Notes: generated by a model from the sequence alone, not told the origin. Positions 24,937-34,567 are shown, numbered from the stretch's first letter. The stretch: DNA of 64,000 bases from an uncultured Cycloclasticus sp. (GCA_913057515.1 CAJXOJ010000006.1:25464-89463), one strand, 5' to 3'. Numbers and translations: made by a program.

Positions 24937-26046
24937 TTAGTCGTTATCGATTAATAAGAGGTCATCATCCAGACCAGGTGTGTTTTCATCTCCAAGCTTA
25001 ATCATTAGCCGCACTTCATTTTTAGAGTCGGCATATAGCAGGGCATTTTCATAGCTAATTTCACCTTTTTTGTATAGTTCATAGAGGGCTTGATCGAAGG
25101 TTTGCATGCCTTGTTCGGACGACTTTTTCATCAAGTCTTTTAGCTTATGGACATCCCCCTTTCTAATATAATCTGATGCGAGCGGAGTGTTTATAAGTAT
25201 TTCAATAACGGCTCTACGTCCCTTGCCATCGGTTGTGGGTACTAATTGTTGGGCAATTAACGCTTTGAGGTTGAGTGATAAATCCATGAATAATTGGTTA
25301 TGCGCTTCTTCAGGAAAGAAGTGAATAATGCGATCAATTGCTTGGTTGGCGTTGTTTGCGTGTAGTGTTGAGAGGCATAAATGCCCAGTTTCAGCAAACG
25401 CGATGGCATGGTTCATGGTTTCTTGGGTACGGATTTCACCAATTAAAATAACATCAGGAGCTTGTCGTAGAGTGTTTTTTAAGGCGACCTCGTAGGACTC
25501 GGTATCAATGCCTACTTCACGTTGGCTAACGACGCAACCTGAATGGGGGTGCAAGTACTCAATAGGGTCTTCTATGGTAATAATATGTCCGGTACTGTTG
25601 TTGTTACGGTGTCCGATCATGGCAGCTAAGGATGTGGACTTACCGGTGCCGGTAGCGCCTACAAAAATAATGAGGCCACGTTTTGTCATGGCTAACTCAT
25701 TGAGTATAGGCGGAATGCCTAACTCTTCTATTTTTGGTATTTTACTTTCAATACGGCGTAATACCATGCCTGCGCTACCCCTTTGCGTAAATGCACTAAC
25801 ACGGAAGCGCCCAATACCATGCTTTTGAATAGCAAATTGACACTCATTGGTTGCCGTAAACTCTTCTTTTTGTTCCGGAGTCATAATGCTAAGGACTATC
25901 TCAAGCGTTTGAGATTCACTTAATCGACTTTTAGAGACGGCTTGTAATTCGCCATTTATTTTTAAAGAAGGCGCCCATCCGGCGGTAATAAATAAATCAG
26001 ACGCTTTTTTGTGAACGACAAGTTGTAACAGTGCATCAAAATCCAT
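24937..26046 (-). CDS. pilU: Type IV pilus retraction ATPase accessory, PilU
   Basis: PilT-like hexameric ATPase that assists retraction. The 369-residue product begins MDFDALLQLVVHKKASDLF and has Walker A GATGTGKST near residue 133, a Walker B region (DVILIGEIRTQETM), His-box LSTLHANNANQAIDRI and the C-terminal extension typical of PilU, ending acidic (DENTPGLDDDLL). Sequence divergence from the neighbouring pilT and the tandem pilT–pilU order support PilU. It starts 19 bases after pilT, so the two are one transcript. Confidence 0.93.
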   Translation of the reverse strand: MDFDALLQLVVHKKASDLFITAGWAPSLKINGELQAVSKSRLSESQTLEIVLSIMTPEQKEEFTATNECQFAIQKHGIGRFRVSAFTQRGSAGMVLRRIESKIPKIEELGIPPILNELAMTKRGLIIFVGATGTGKSTSLAAMIGHRNNNSTGHIITIEDPIEYLHPHSGCVVSQREVGIDTESYEVALKNTLRQAPDVILIGEIRTQETMNHAIAFAETGHLCLSTLHANNANQAIDRIIHFFPEEAHNQLFMDLSLNLKALIAQQLVPTTDGKGRRAVIEILINTPLASDYIRKGDVHKLKDLMKKSSEQGMQTFDQALYELYKKGEISYENALLYADSKNEVRLMIKLGDENTPGLDDDLLLIDND

Positions 26047-26065
26047 GTGTTGTTCTCCTTATTGG

Positions 26066-27103
26066 CTAGCTGAACGCTTTTTTATCGGCAGCTTTCATGC
26101 GGGCATCTTGTCGAGTAACTAACCCTGCTTGAACAAGCTCTGTTAGGTGCTGGTCGAGAGTCTGCATGCCATCTTTACGACTGGTTTGTATGGTGGAGTA
26201 CATTTGCGCAATTTTATCTTCACGAATCAGGTTTCGGATAGCGGCTGTACCGGTCATAATTTCCCAAGCGGCAATTCGGCCCCCGCCAATTTTTTTCATT
26301 AGTGTTTGTGCGATAACGGCGCGCAGTGATTCCGATAACATGGAGCGTACCATGCCTTTTTCACCTTCTGGGAAGACATCAATAATTCGATCTATGGTTT
26401 TAGCGGCGGAGCTGGTGTGTAGCGTACCGAACACTAAGTGGCCAGTTTCTGCGGCGGTTAGCGCTAAACGAATGGTTTCAAGATCTCGCATTTCACCTAC
26501 AAGGATGATGTCGGGATCTTCACGAAGCGCGACACGTAAGGCTTCACTAAAGCCGTGTGTGTGTTTATGTACCTCACGTTGATTGATGAGGCATTTTTTG
26601 CTTTTGTGTACAAATTCGATCGGGTCTTCAATGGTTAGAATGTGTTCGTATACATTGTCATTTTTGTAATCCATTAGTGCCGCTAGCGTGGTGGATTTAC
26701 CCGAGCCTGTTGGCCCAGTAACTAAAACGATACCACGAGGTACGTTGATAATGTCTTTGAATGACTGCGGGCAGCCTAAATCTTCTAGGGTAAGAATATC
26801 AACTGGAATGGTTCTAAAAACGGCGGCAGCGCCTCGGTCTTGGTTGAAAGCGTTGACACGAAAGCGGGCGGTGCCAGGTAATTCAAACGAAAAATCGACC
26901 TCGAGAAATTCTTCGAAATCACGCCGTTGTTTATCGTTCATAATGTCATAAATCATGCTGTGAACTTCTTTGTGTTCAAGTTCAGGCATATTGATTCGAC
27001 GAATATCACCATCAACGCGAATCATTGGTGGTAAGCCAGCTGAAAGGTGTAAGTCAGAGGCGTTATTTTTGGTGCTAAAGGTTAATAAATCTGAAATATC
27101 CAT
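26066..27103 (-). CDS. pilT: Type IV pilus twitching motility ATPase PilT
   Basis: Main retraction motor that depolymerises the pilus at the inner membrane. The 345-residue product has the N-terminal PAS-like domain (ASDLHLSAGLPPMIRVDGDI), Walker A GPTGSGKST near residues 130–138, Asp box (LTIEDPIEFVH), Walker B (DIILVGEMRD), His box (GTLHTSSAAKTIDRIIDVFP) and the C-terminal AIRNLIRE helix needed for retraction. Intact and normal length. Divergent from yggS, the usual gammaproteobacterial context. Confidence 0.96.
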   Translation of the reverse strand: MDISDLLTFSTKNNASDLHLSAGLPPMIRVDGDIRRINMPELEHKEVHSMIYDIMNDKQRRDFEEFLEVDFSFELPGTARFRVNAFNQDRGAAAVFRTIPVDILTLEDLGCPQSFKDIINVPRGIVLVTGPTGSGKSTTLAALMDYKNDNVYEHILTIEDPIEFVHKSKKCLINQREVHKHTHGFSEALRVALREDPDIILVGEMRDLETIRLALTAAETGHLVFGTLHTSSAAKTIDRIIDVFPEGEKGMVRSMLSESLRAVIAQTLMKKIGGGRIAAWEIMTGTAAIRNLIREDKIAQMYSTIQTSRKDGMQTLDQHLTELVQAGLVTRQDARMKAADKKAFS

Positions 27104-27226
27104 GTCTTAAATCCGTTTACCCTAGTGAGCTTAGTTATTTGTATAATGAATGAACTAGAAAATAACACTATCGTTAGTGCTTGTAAATCTAGTCTCTATT
27201 TCAAGTATAGGCAGGAATTCTAAATA

Positions 27227-27916
27227 ATGCTTCCTTTATTACAGCGGTACTTTGCACAACAAACGCTTATTGCAAACTTAGTGGGTGAGCGACCCTTGCC
27301 GGTTAGGTTGCTTGCGGTGAGTAAAACCCGCCCAGCGAATGATGTAGTGGCGCTATATAAGGCTGGGCAGCGCGACTTTGGTGAAAATTACCTACAAGAG
27401 GCGCTTAAAAAACAGCAGTTATTGGCGAATTTTGATATTACGTGGCATTTTATTGGGCCTATTCAGTCGAATAAAACACGAGATATTTCGCGCTATTTTA
27501 GTTGGGTGCATAGTGTTGACCGCTTGAAGGTGGCCGTGCGTTTAGATCAGCAACGGCCTATTAACTTAGCGCCGTTGAATATTTGTTTGCAGGTGAATAT
27601 CGATGAGGAAGATACAAAGTCGGGCTTTTATCTGGATGAGCTGTCGAATGTGATTGAGCCAATATTAGCACTGAAAAATGTTAACTTACGTGGGCTTATG
27701 GCTATCCCTAAAGCGCATAAATCAACTGATGAGCAACGTGATGGGTTTAAAAGGCTGGCACAGGCTCAAGAAAAGATTAATAAGTCGTTTAATATTCAGT
27801 TAGATACTTTGTCGATGGGGATGAGCGGTGATTTGGAGGCGGCTATTGCAGAAGGCTCAACGATGGTGAGAATTGGGACCGCGATTTTTGGCGAAAGGGT
27901 TAAGAATACGGTTTAA
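27227..27916 (+). CDS. yggS: YggS/PLPBP family pyridoxal phosphate-binding protein
   Basis: Conserved PLP homeostasis protein with an alanine-racemase-like barrel and no known turnover. The 229-residue product has the PLP lysine K33 in LLAVSKTRP, the segment FGENYLQEAL, WHFIGPIQSNKTR, and the C-terminal LSMGMSGDLEAAI and VRIGTAIFG phosphate loops. AGGA about ten bases upstream supports the ATG. It is divergent from pilT and heads the run yggS–proC–yggT–yggU, a widely conserved order. Loss in other bacteria disturbs amino-acid and vitamin B6 pools. Confidence 0.94.
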   Translation: MLPLLQRYFAQQTLIANLVGERPLPVRLLAVSKTRPANDVVALYKAGQRDFGENYLQEALKKQQLLANFDITWHFIGPIQSNKTRDISRYFSWVHSVDRLKVAVRLDQQRPINLAPLNICLQVNIDEEDTKSGFYLDELSNVIEPILALKNVNLRGLMAIPKAHKSTDEQRDGFKRLAQAQEKINKSFNIQLDTLSMGMSGDLEAAIAEGSTMVRIGTAIFGERVKNTV

Positions 27917-27950
27917 TGGAATGTATGTTTTTTTAAGGTGAAGTGAGAAT

Positions 27951-28778
27951 ATGAATACACAGCAGATTGGATTTATTGGTGGTGGAAATATGGCCGCTAG
28001 TTTGATTGGTGGTCTTGTGAGTAATGGTTATCCTACTGATAAGATTACAGTGACTGATTTAGATGCTGAGAAATTGGCCTATTTAAGTAAAAAATTTGGT
28101 ATTAATAATACGCAAGACAGCGGCATGTTAGCAGCTAATGTGGATATTTTAGTATTAGCGGTAAAACCGCAACATATGCGGCCAGTGGCAGAAGCGGCGG
28201 GGCTGGCGATAAAGGAAAAAAAGCCAGTCGTTGTTTCTATTGCGGCGGGTATTCGAGTCGATGCACTAGACCGATGGTTGGGTGGTGATTTTCCAATCGT
28301 TCGGTGTATGCCTAATACACCGGCGTTGGTTAAAACGGGTGCGACAGGGTTATATGCAAGTGGCCAAGTTAATATCAGCCAAAAGGATCAAGTTGAATCG
28401 TTGTTACGTGCAGTTGGTGTAACCGTTTGGGTGGAAAATGAGGGAGAGTTGGATGCGGTTACGGCTTTGTCAGGTAGTGGGCCTGCGTACTTTTTTATGA
28501 TGATGGAGGCGCTAGAGGCGGCTGGCATTGAAGCGGGCTTAAGTCAAAAAACGGCGCAGCTATTAACCCAGGAAACGGCTTTGGGTGCTGCAAAAATGGC
28601 GTTGGAATCTACTGAGACGGCGGGTGTGTTACGTGAGCGGGTGACCTCGCCAGGTGGGACAACAGAGCGTGCTCTTGGTGTGATGAAAGAGCAGGGATTG
28701 AGTGATATTTTACAAACAGCAGTGTTGGCAGCAAAACAGCGTTCGATCGAATTATCTGATGAATTAGGAGGCGAGTAA
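27951..28778 (+). CDS. proC: Pyrroline-5-carboxylate reductase
   Basis: Last step of proline synthesis: reduces pyrroline-5-carboxylate with NAD(P)H in the cytoplasm. The 275-residue product has the Rossmann motif GFIGGGNMAASLIGG, the VLAVKPQ segment, RCMPNTPALV, and the family signature ALSGSGPAYFFMMMEALEAAGIEAG, then TSPGGTTERAL. Length is typical. It follows yggS by 34 bases, and its stop overlaps the yggT start in TAATG. Confidence 0.96.
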   Translation: MNTQQIGFIGGGNMAASLIGGLVSNGYPTDKITVTDLDAEKLAYLSKKFGINNTQDSGMLAANVDILVLAVKPQHMRPVAEAAGLAIKEKKPVVVSIAAGIRVDALDRWLGGDFPIVRCMPNTPALVKTGATGLYASGQVNISQKDQVESLLRAVGVTVWVENEGELDAVTALSGSGPAYFFMMMEALEAAGIEAGLSQKTAQLLTQETALGAAKMALESTETAGVLRERVTSPGGTTERALGVMKEQGLSDILQTAVLAAKQRSIELSDELGGE

Positions 28779-29332
28779 TGCCAGCAGGCTATTTATCTAA
28801 CCCATTGATGCTCATCATTAACTCCTTAGTTGGTGCGTATATCTTTATACTCATTCTTAGGGTGTTATTACAGTATACGGGGGCGGACTCACACAATCCT
28901 GTGTCTAGCTTTATTATTAAGGCAACGCAAGCTCCCCTAAAGTTGTTAAAGCCGGTTTTTCCAACAATTAATGGCATTAATTTATCGGCAATAGCGTTAA
29001 TGTTGTTATTGCAAATGGGCTTAGGCATTTTAGCAATGGCTGGGCAACTGAATGTTTGGGTTGTGTTTATTTGGAGCCTGACGGAGCTGATTAGCAGCAT
29101 TATTAACGTCTTTATTTATAGTATTTTTGCGACGGTTATTATCAGTTGGATTAACCCTGGTGCTTATAATCCCGTTGTGAGCCTGCTGCATAAAGTAACA
29201 GAACCTGTGATGAAACCCTTTCAGCGATTAATTCCACCAATGGGGGGGATGGATTTAAGTCCGATTGTGGCCTTGTTAGCCTTACAAGTCGTAAAAATGT
29301 TACTACTACCGCCTCTGTTTGCATTGATGTGA
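28778..29332 (+). CDS. yggT: YggT family membrane protein
   Basis: A 184-residue integral membrane protein with two tandem YGGT repeats: hydrophobic helices around residues 10–30 and 60–85, then again around 95–120 and 150–175. Each repeat contains the characteristic motif: HNPVSSFIIKATQAPLKLLKP in the first and NPVVSLLHKVTEPVMKPFQRLIPP in the second. The function is not well established; links to osmotic or cation stress and cell-division sites have been suggested for relatives. It is translationally coupled to proC through TAATG. Confidence 0.9.
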   Translation: MPAGYLSNPLMLIINSLVGAYIFILILRVLLQYTGADSHNPVSSFIIKATQAPLKLLKPVFPTINGINLSAIALMLLLQMGLGILAMAGQLNVWVVFIWSLTELISSIINVFIYSIFATVIISWINPGAYNPVVSLLHKVTEPVMKPFQRLIPPMGGMDLSPIVALLALQVVKMLLLPPLFALM

Positions 29333-29414
29333 TGGTAAATAAATAAGCCCTTTAATGTATAAAGCGGGGTGTTTTTGTAGCTTGGTACGTATTTGGAAGC
29401 AGGTGTTATGAGCT

Positions 29415-29717
29415 GTGGTATGTGATAAGAGATCGACTGAATATTATAGCTGGAAAGGTGATTTTTTAATTTTTAACGTATTTTTACAGCCGCGAGCAAG
29501 TGGAAACAGTCTTATAGGCTTGCATGATAAGGCAGTTAAAGTTTCGTTAACGGCTCCACCTATCGATGGAGAGGCGAATAAGCAACTGATTAACTTTTTA
29601 TCGACGTTATTTGGTGTAAAAAAATCCGATATTGATATCATTAGCGGTAAACGCAGCCGGCGCAAACGCATCAGCGTGAGGAAGGCATCACAGTTCCCAG
29701 CAGAATTTTTTAAATAA
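29415..29717 (+). CDS. yggU: YggU/DUF167 family protein
   Basis: A 100-residue cytoplasmic protein of the DUF167 family, function unknown. Recognisable parts are [39 protein letters not shown] and [17 protein letters not shown], the conserved core. The only legal start near the expected position is a GTG at 29415, which adds about a dozen residues before the conserved [10 protein letters not shown] nearby ATG at 29408 is in another frame and stops after five codons. It follows yggT by 82 bases, in keeping with the yggS–proC–yggT–yggU order. Confidence 0.85.
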   Translation: MVCDKRSTEYYSWKGDFLIFNVFLQPRASGNSLIGLHDKAVKVSLTAPPIDGEANKQLINFLSTLFGVKKSDIDIISGKRSRRKRISVRKASQFPAEFFK

Positions 29718-29776
29718 TCATCTATACTTTTGAAAACGTGAATGAAATAAACGTCTTCTAAATGAGTGATTAATAA

Positions 29777-31702
29777 ATGAATCTTGATACACAACTCCGC
29801 AGTTATGATCTGTGGAAGCAATCAATGGCTGAATCGATACACGCTTATCAGAGCTGGCTCGATGATGCGAGCCTTAGTGAGAGCGAGATTGAGCTCATGT
29901 TGATTAAGAACTTACGTTTGCTGGAAAAAGATAGTATTACGATAGCTTTTGCTGCAGAGTTTTCGCGCGGTAAGACGGAGCTGATTAATGCCTTATTTTT
30001 CTCATCAGCGGGGATTCGTTTACTACCATCTAGCCCCGGTCGTACGACGATGTGCCCGACAGAAATATTTTATGATGCTAAAGAAGCACCTTACCTTCGC
30101 TTGTTAGATATTGAAACTCGTTCAAGTGACAAATCTATAGAGGATTATAAAAAAGAAGCTAAGCAGTGGACGCATATCGAGCTTGATTGTGATTCACCTG
30201 AAAAAATGCAAGATAGTTTTTTGGAGCTATTAAAATCTAAAACTGTGTCAGCCGAGCATGCTAAAACGCTTGGCCTAGCAGGTAAAGACGGTGAGCCTGA
30301 GGTAACCATTCCTTCGTGGCGCCATGCCTTAATTAGTTTTCCACACCCGTTGCTAGAAAAGGGCTTGACGGTATTAGACACCCCTGGCCTAAATGCACTT
30401 GGCAGCGAACCAGAGCTTACCTTAAGTATGTTGCCTAATGCACAGGCGATGATTTTTGTTTTAGCCGCCGATACAGGCGTTACGCAAAGTGATATGGCGA
30501 TGTGGGAGCAGTATATTCAAGTGTATAGAAGTAAGCACCCACATGGTTTAGCGGTGGTGCTTAACAAGATTGATACATTAAATGATGAATTGATGAGTGA
30601 TGATGATTGGGTTCAATCACTGCATAGGCAAACATTGGAAACAGCACGTTTATTGGCATTAGATGAGCAGGCTATTTTTCCCTTATCGGCAAAGCAAGCA
30701 CTGATTGCCAAGATTAAGGGTGATGAACAGGCTTTGTCGATGAGCCGCTTATCTGGTTTAGAAAGCTTTCTATCAGATCGAATTTTAAGTTCGCAAAAAG
30801 AAATTCTTCAGAATAAGGTGATTGATGAGGTTTTAGATAGTATAGAACTGGCTCACAATAGCATGACCGGACGACTGCAAAAACTGGCAAATCATACAAA
30901 TGAACTGAATGGCTTTTGTAACAAGTCTGAATCAGTGACGGCTAAATTATTACTTGAAACGCGAAAAGAGCAGACGGCTTACAATAAAGATATAGCTTAC
31001 TTGAAAACTAGTCGGAATGGCTTTTACACGCAAATAACCGAATTATTAGAGGTTGTAAACCCAGAGCGTGTGTCGGGTATTATCGATGAGGGATGTGAGA
31101 AAATGGTTAAAAGCTGGACGATTATTGGTATTCGTCAGGGCATGAAGAATAGTTTTGAGGGCTTGAACTCATTACTAAATGAAACATTGGACACGACTGA
31201 GGCAAGCGTGAAATTATTGGATGCTATCTATAAACGCTTTAAAGATGAACACAAGCTTGATGTTGAGCAAGCTGCACGGTTTGATATTAAAGTATACCAA
31301 CGACGATTGGATCAAGTGCTTCAAGATGGCTTAGAGTTTTGTGATAGTTCCGAGGCTGTGCTGACAGGGCAGAGTGCTTTAACGAAGCGATTTGTTGATA
31401 CCATCGGTGAACAAGCGATAGCCATATTTAAGGAAGCACAAGCGGATGTTAAACGCTGGAAAGCTAGAGGCTTATCTAATTTGATTAGAGAAGTGAATGA
31501 GCACAAAATATTTATGGATAGTAAGCTAGATAGCTTACGAAGTGTTGCAGTTGGTCACGAAGAGCTAGAGAAGAAGGTGGCTAAAAATAAAGTATCAGAA
31601 GCGAGTTTGAGAACTCAATTAGAGACGCTTCAGCAGATTTGTAATGAGATTAAAGCACCGAGCTTGGTTGTAGAGCAAGATGTACGCGGTGCAGTTATTT
31701 AA
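29777..31702 (+). CDS. Dynamin-like GTPase family protein
   Basis: A 641-residue protein with an N-terminal dynamin-type GTPase domain and a long helical C-terminal half. The G1 loop is A60-E-F-S-R-G-K-T67, where the consensus first Gly is Ala. G3 is DTPGL from D201 and G4 is NKID from N263. Residues about 340–641 are charged, heptad-like and likely coiled coil. No transmembrane segment is evident, so membrane contact, if any, would be peripheral. Bacterial dynamin-like proteins remodel or protect membranes, but the role of this subfamily is unknown to me. It stands alone after yggU and overlaps convergent trmB by 8 bases. Confidence 0.8.
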   Translation: MNLDTQLRSYDLWKQSMAESIHAYQSWLDDASLSESEIELMLIKNLRLLEKDSITIAFAAEFSRGKTELINALFFSSAGIRLLPSSPGRTTMCPTEIFYDAKEAPYLRLLDIETRSSDKSIEDYKKEAKQWTHIELDCDSPEKMQDSFLELLKSKTVSAEHAKTLGLAGKDGEPEVTIPSWRHALISFPHPLLEKGLTVLDTPGLNALGSEPELTLSMLPNAQAMIFVLAADTGVTQSDMAMWEQYIQVYRSKHPHGLAVVLNKIDTLNDELMSDDDWVQSLHRQTLETARLLALDEQAIFPLSAKQALIAKIKGDEQALSMSRLSGLESFLSDRILSSQKEILQNKVIDEVLDSIELAHNSMTGRLQKLANHTNELNGFCNKSESVTAKLLLETRKEQTAYNKDIAYLKTSRNGFYTQITELLEVVNPERVSGIIDEGCEKMVKSWTIIGIRQGMKNSFEGLNSLLNETLDTTEASVKLLDAIYKRFKDEHKLDVEQAARFDIKVYQRRLDQVLQDGLEFCDSSEAVLTGQSALTKRFVDTIGEQAIAIFKEAQADVKRWKARGLSNLIREVNEHKIFMDSKLDSLRSVAVGHEELEKKVAKNKVSEASLRTQLETLQQICNEIKAPSLVVEQDVRGAVI

Positions 31703-32393
31703 TAGCGTCAGCTAAAAAAATCATATCCCATACGCCATGGCCAAGACGTAAGCCACGGTTTTCAAATTTAGTTAATGGCCGGTGCTCTGGCCGCTCGGCA
31801 TAATGAGGTTCAGTTGAGTTAGTAAAGCCCGGGTGGGCGTTTAGGGTGCTCATTATATGCTCGGCATAATTTTCCCAATCAGTTGCCGCATGAAATCGCC
31901 CGCCTGTTTTAAGTGTCGAGTGAATGAGGTTTAAGAACTCTGTTTGCACGATTCGGCGTTTATGATGTCGTTTTTTATGCCAAGGGTCGGGGAAAAAAAG
32001 TTGCACACAATCTAGGCTGTGCTCAGGAATGGCCTGCTGAAGTACTTCAATTGCATCGGTATCAAATAAACGAATATTGCTTAGCTTCTTTTCAAGAATG
32101 ATGCGCAATAAATGCCCAACACCGGGGCGGTGAACTTCAATCCCGATAAAATTCCTATCAGGATTGTTTTCAGCCATGGTAGCCAAACTTTCGCCATTGC
32201 CAAAGCCAATTTCTAGCGTAATGGGGTGCTTGTTAGAAAATAATTCGTCAGGCTTAATTCGTACGCTTGAATCTGAGCCATACAAGGGCCAGCCGGTTTT
32301 AATGGCGGCTTCTTGCCCAGGGGTTAGACGGCCTTCGCGTTTTACAAAACTACGAATACGTCGTAAAAAATCGGGGTTGCTCTTCTCGCTCAT
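31695..32393 (-). CDS. trmB: tRNA (guanine-N7-)-methyltransferase
   Basis: Makes m7G46 in the variable loop of many tRNAs using S-adenosylmethionine. The 232-residue product has the SAM motif LEIGFGNGESLATMAENNPDRNFIGIEVHRPGVG, the LFFPDPWHKKRHHKRR catalytic/tRNA-binding segment, and a TKFENRG end typical of TrmB. Start at MSEKSNPDF matches family length. It lies 13 bases after the thiS–thiG fusion on the same strand and overlaps the dynamin-like gene tail to tail by 8 bases. Confidence 0.95.
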   Translation of the reverse strand: MSEKSNPDFLRRIRSFVKREGRLTPGQEAAIKTGWPLYGSDSSVRIKPDELFSNKHPITLEIGFGNGESLATMAENNPDRNFIGIEVHRPGVGHLLRIILEKKLSNIRLFDTDAIEVLQQAIPEHSLDCVQLFFPDPWHKKRHHKRRIVQTEFLNLIHSTLKTGGRFHAATDWENYAEHIMSTLNAHPGFTNSTEPHYAERPEHRPLTKFENRGLRLGHGVWDMIFLADAIK

Positions 32394-32406
32394 GGGTGAA
32401 ATCTAA

Positions 32407-33381
32407 CTAAATTAAACCATCCAACGGTGAGGAGGCGGAAGCGTATCGACGGCGAGGCATACGGCCTGCTAGAAATGCCTCACGACCAGCCTGTACAGCC
32501 TTTTTCATGGATGAGGCCATCAATACGGGGTTGTTTGCGTGGGCGATGGCAGTGTTCATCAGAATTCCATCGCAGCCCAATTCCATACCAATGGCAGCAT
32601 CAGACGCGGTGCCGACGCCAGCATCGACAATAATGGGTACCTTAGCATTTTCGATGATGGTTAAAATATTGTATGGGTTACGAATACCCAGCCCTGAGCC
32701 AATGGGTGCAGCCAGTGGCATAACAGCAACGCAGCCCATTTCTTCTAGCCGTTTGGCGATGATAGGGTCGTCATTGGTATAAACCATGACGTCGAAGCCT
32801 TCTTTTACTAAAATTTCAGCAGACTCTAAGGTGGCGGTAATGTCGGGAAAAAGGGTTTTCTCATCCCCAAGTACTTCTAACTTTACGAGCTTATGGCCAC
32901 CAAGGAGCTCACGAGCAAGGCGGCATGTCCTAAGGGCATCTTTAGCAGTAAAACAGCCGGCAGTATTTGGCAAAATGGTGTATTTATCTGGGGAGATAAC
33001 GTCGAGTAAGTTAGGCTCACCAGGGTTTTGGCCGATGTTTGTTCTGCGAATAGCAACGGTAACAATTTCTGCCTCGCTCATTTCAATGGCGGCTTGTGTT
33101 TCCGCCATGTCTTTGTATTTTCCAGTACCCACTAAAAGCCTAGAAGAGAATGTTTGACCGGCTATAATCAGGTCATCTGGCTGACCGCCACCAATGGCTT
33201 GTACGACTTCCACAGTATCTCCTTCTTTCAGTTGGATATTATTAAATTGGTCGGCGGGCTTTATTTCTTCGTTAAGCTCAATGGCAATGCGTTTGCCAGC
33301 TAAACCCATCCGGGTGACAAGTTGCTCTAGAGTTAAGCTTTCTTCACAGCTAAAAGTGTCGCCATTAAGTTGAATGTTCAT
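32407..33381 (-). CDS. thiG: ThiS–ThiG fusion: sulfur carrier plus thiazole synthase
   Basis: A single 324-residue frame joins the sulfur carrier ThiS (about residues 1–66, [21 protein letters not shown] to VVQAIGGG) to thiazole synthase ThiG (about 70–324). ThiG condenses deoxyxylulose phosphate, dehydroglycine or glycine imine, and ThiS-thiocarboxylate into the thiamine thiazole. ThiG features are [10 protein letters not shown], the Schiff-base lysine K167 in [10 protein letters not shown], and [12 protein letters not shown]. Fused ThiS–ThiG proteins are known in databases. The oddity is that the ThiS Gly-Gly is internal (followed by QPDD), while adenylation needs a free C terminus. No new start codon is visible at the junction. 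Middle gene of a DAHP synthase–thiSG–trmB run. Confidence 0.92.
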   Translation of the reverse strand: MNIQLNGDTFSCEESLTLEQLVTRMGLAGKRIAIELNEEIKPADQFNNIQLKEGDTVEVVQAIGGGQPDDLIIAGQTFSSRLLVGTGKYKDMAETQAAIEMSEAEIVTVAIRRTNIGQNPGEPNLLDVISPDKYTILPNTAGCFTAKDALRTCRLARELLGGHKLVKLEVLGDEKTLFPDITATLESAEILVKEGFDVMVYTNDDPIIAKRLEEMGCVAVMPLAAPIGSGLGIRNPYNILTIIENAKVPIIVDAGVGTASDAAIGMELGCDGILMNTAIAHANNPVLMASSMKKAVQAGREAFLAGRMPRRRYASASSPLDGLI

Positions 33382-33396
33382 GAGCGTGTTTAAAAA

Positions 33397-34476
33397 TTAA
33401 TCGTTTGCTGTATCTAGCTTACTTTCGCGCCTAGAACGCACGGCAGCCGCTAATTCTTCTAGTAATTGAACGCTATCATCCCAATTAATACACGCATCGG
33501 TAATGCTCTGGCCATACACGAGCTCTTGTCCTTCTACTTGGTCTTGTCGGCCAGCGACTAAATGACTTTCAATCATAACGCCACTAATGCGCATATCGCC
33601 ACCGGCAATTTGTTTGGCGACATCTGCACCGACTAGCATTTGGCGCTCGTGTTGCTTGCTGCTATTAGCATGGCTCAGGTCAATCATCATGTGTAAATTA
33701 ACACCAGCTTTGCCTAATTCGTTGGCAGCAGCGTCAACGCTTTCAGCGTCGTAATTAGGGCTTTTGCCACCTCGCAAGATTAAATGACAATCTTCGTTAC
33801 CAGTGGTTTTAAAAATAGCGGAGCGACCTTGTTTAGTGACTGATAAAAAGTGGTGTGGCCGTACGGCTGCACCTATCGCATCAATGGCGACTTTGACGGT
33901 GCCGTCAGTGCCATTTTTAAAGCCGACTGGGCACGAAAGGCCAGACGATAGTTCTCTGTGTGTTTGGCTTTCGGTGGTTCTGGCGCCGATGGCACCCCAA
34001 GCAATCAGGTCGGATATGTATTGCGGCGTAATTAAATCTAGATATTCGGTCGCAGCGGAAACGCCTTGAGAGTTTAGCGTTAATAATAATTCACGAGCTA
34101 TATGAACGCCCTTGTTGATATCAAAACTTTCGTTAAGGTCTGGGTCGTTAATCAGCCCCTTCCAGCCCACCGTTGTGCGTGGCTTTTCGAAATACACACG
34201 CATCACGATGATAAGGTCGTCAGATAAACTGTCGATGTAGGGCTTTAATCGCGAGGCATAATCTAAAGCGGCTTTTGTATCATGGATTGAGCAAGGGCCG
34301 ATAACCACTAACAAACGATCATCTTCGCCATGCAATACATTGTGTATGGCTTCTCTGGTATAGGCGGTAGTTTTAGCGGCGCTGTCCGTTATGGGTAAGT
34401 TTTTATGCAGCTGTTCAGGAGAAATAATTTCCTGCATGTTTAGAATTCTTGTGTCGTCTGTTTGAATTGAGCTCAT
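33397..34476 (-). CDS. 3-deoxy-7-phosphoheptulonate (DAHP) synthase, class I
   Basis: First shikimate-pathway enzyme: condenses phosphoenolpyruvate and erythrose 4-phosphate. The 359-residue product is the AroF/G/H type, with VIGPCSIHDTKAALDYA, MRVYFEKPRTTVGWKGLINDP, WGAIGARTTESQTHRELSSG, KNGTDG and the metal-binding DLSHANSSK. Which aromatic amino acid inhibits it cannot be judged safely, so no symbol is given. It is first in the run with thiSG (15 bases on) and trmB. The pathway's second and fifth genes (aroB, aroK) are elsewhere in this window. Confidence 0.93.
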   Translation of the reverse strand: MSSIQTDDTRILNMQEIISPEQLHKNLPITDSAAKTTAYTREAIHNVLHGEDDRLLVVIGPCSIHDTKAALDYASRLKPYIDSLSDDLIIVMRVYFEKPRTTVGWKGLINDPDLNESFDINKGVHIARELLLTLNSQGVSAATEYLDLITPQYISDLIAWGAIGARTTESQTHRELSSGLSCPVGFKNGTDGTVKVAIDAIGAAVRPHHFLSVTKQGRSAIFKTTGNEDCHLILRGGKSPNYDAESVDAAANELGKAGVNLHMMIDLSHANSSKQHERQMLVGADVAKQIAGGDMRISGVMIESHLVAGRQDQVEGQELVYGQSITDACINWDDSVQLLEELAAAVRSRRESKLDTAND

Positions 34477-34567
34477 GTTAAGTCCGTTCTTTATTTACGT
34501 TGGTATAGGCGTAAATTTGAAAATTAATAAAAGGCTGGAAATAATACATCTAATCGGTTGATTTTAC

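Noticed and set aside
17337..27103. Pilin cluster as a transferred island
   Set aside because: Base composition and codon use look like the neighbours by eye, no mobile genes or flanking repeats are seen, and the gene order is the common chromosomal one.
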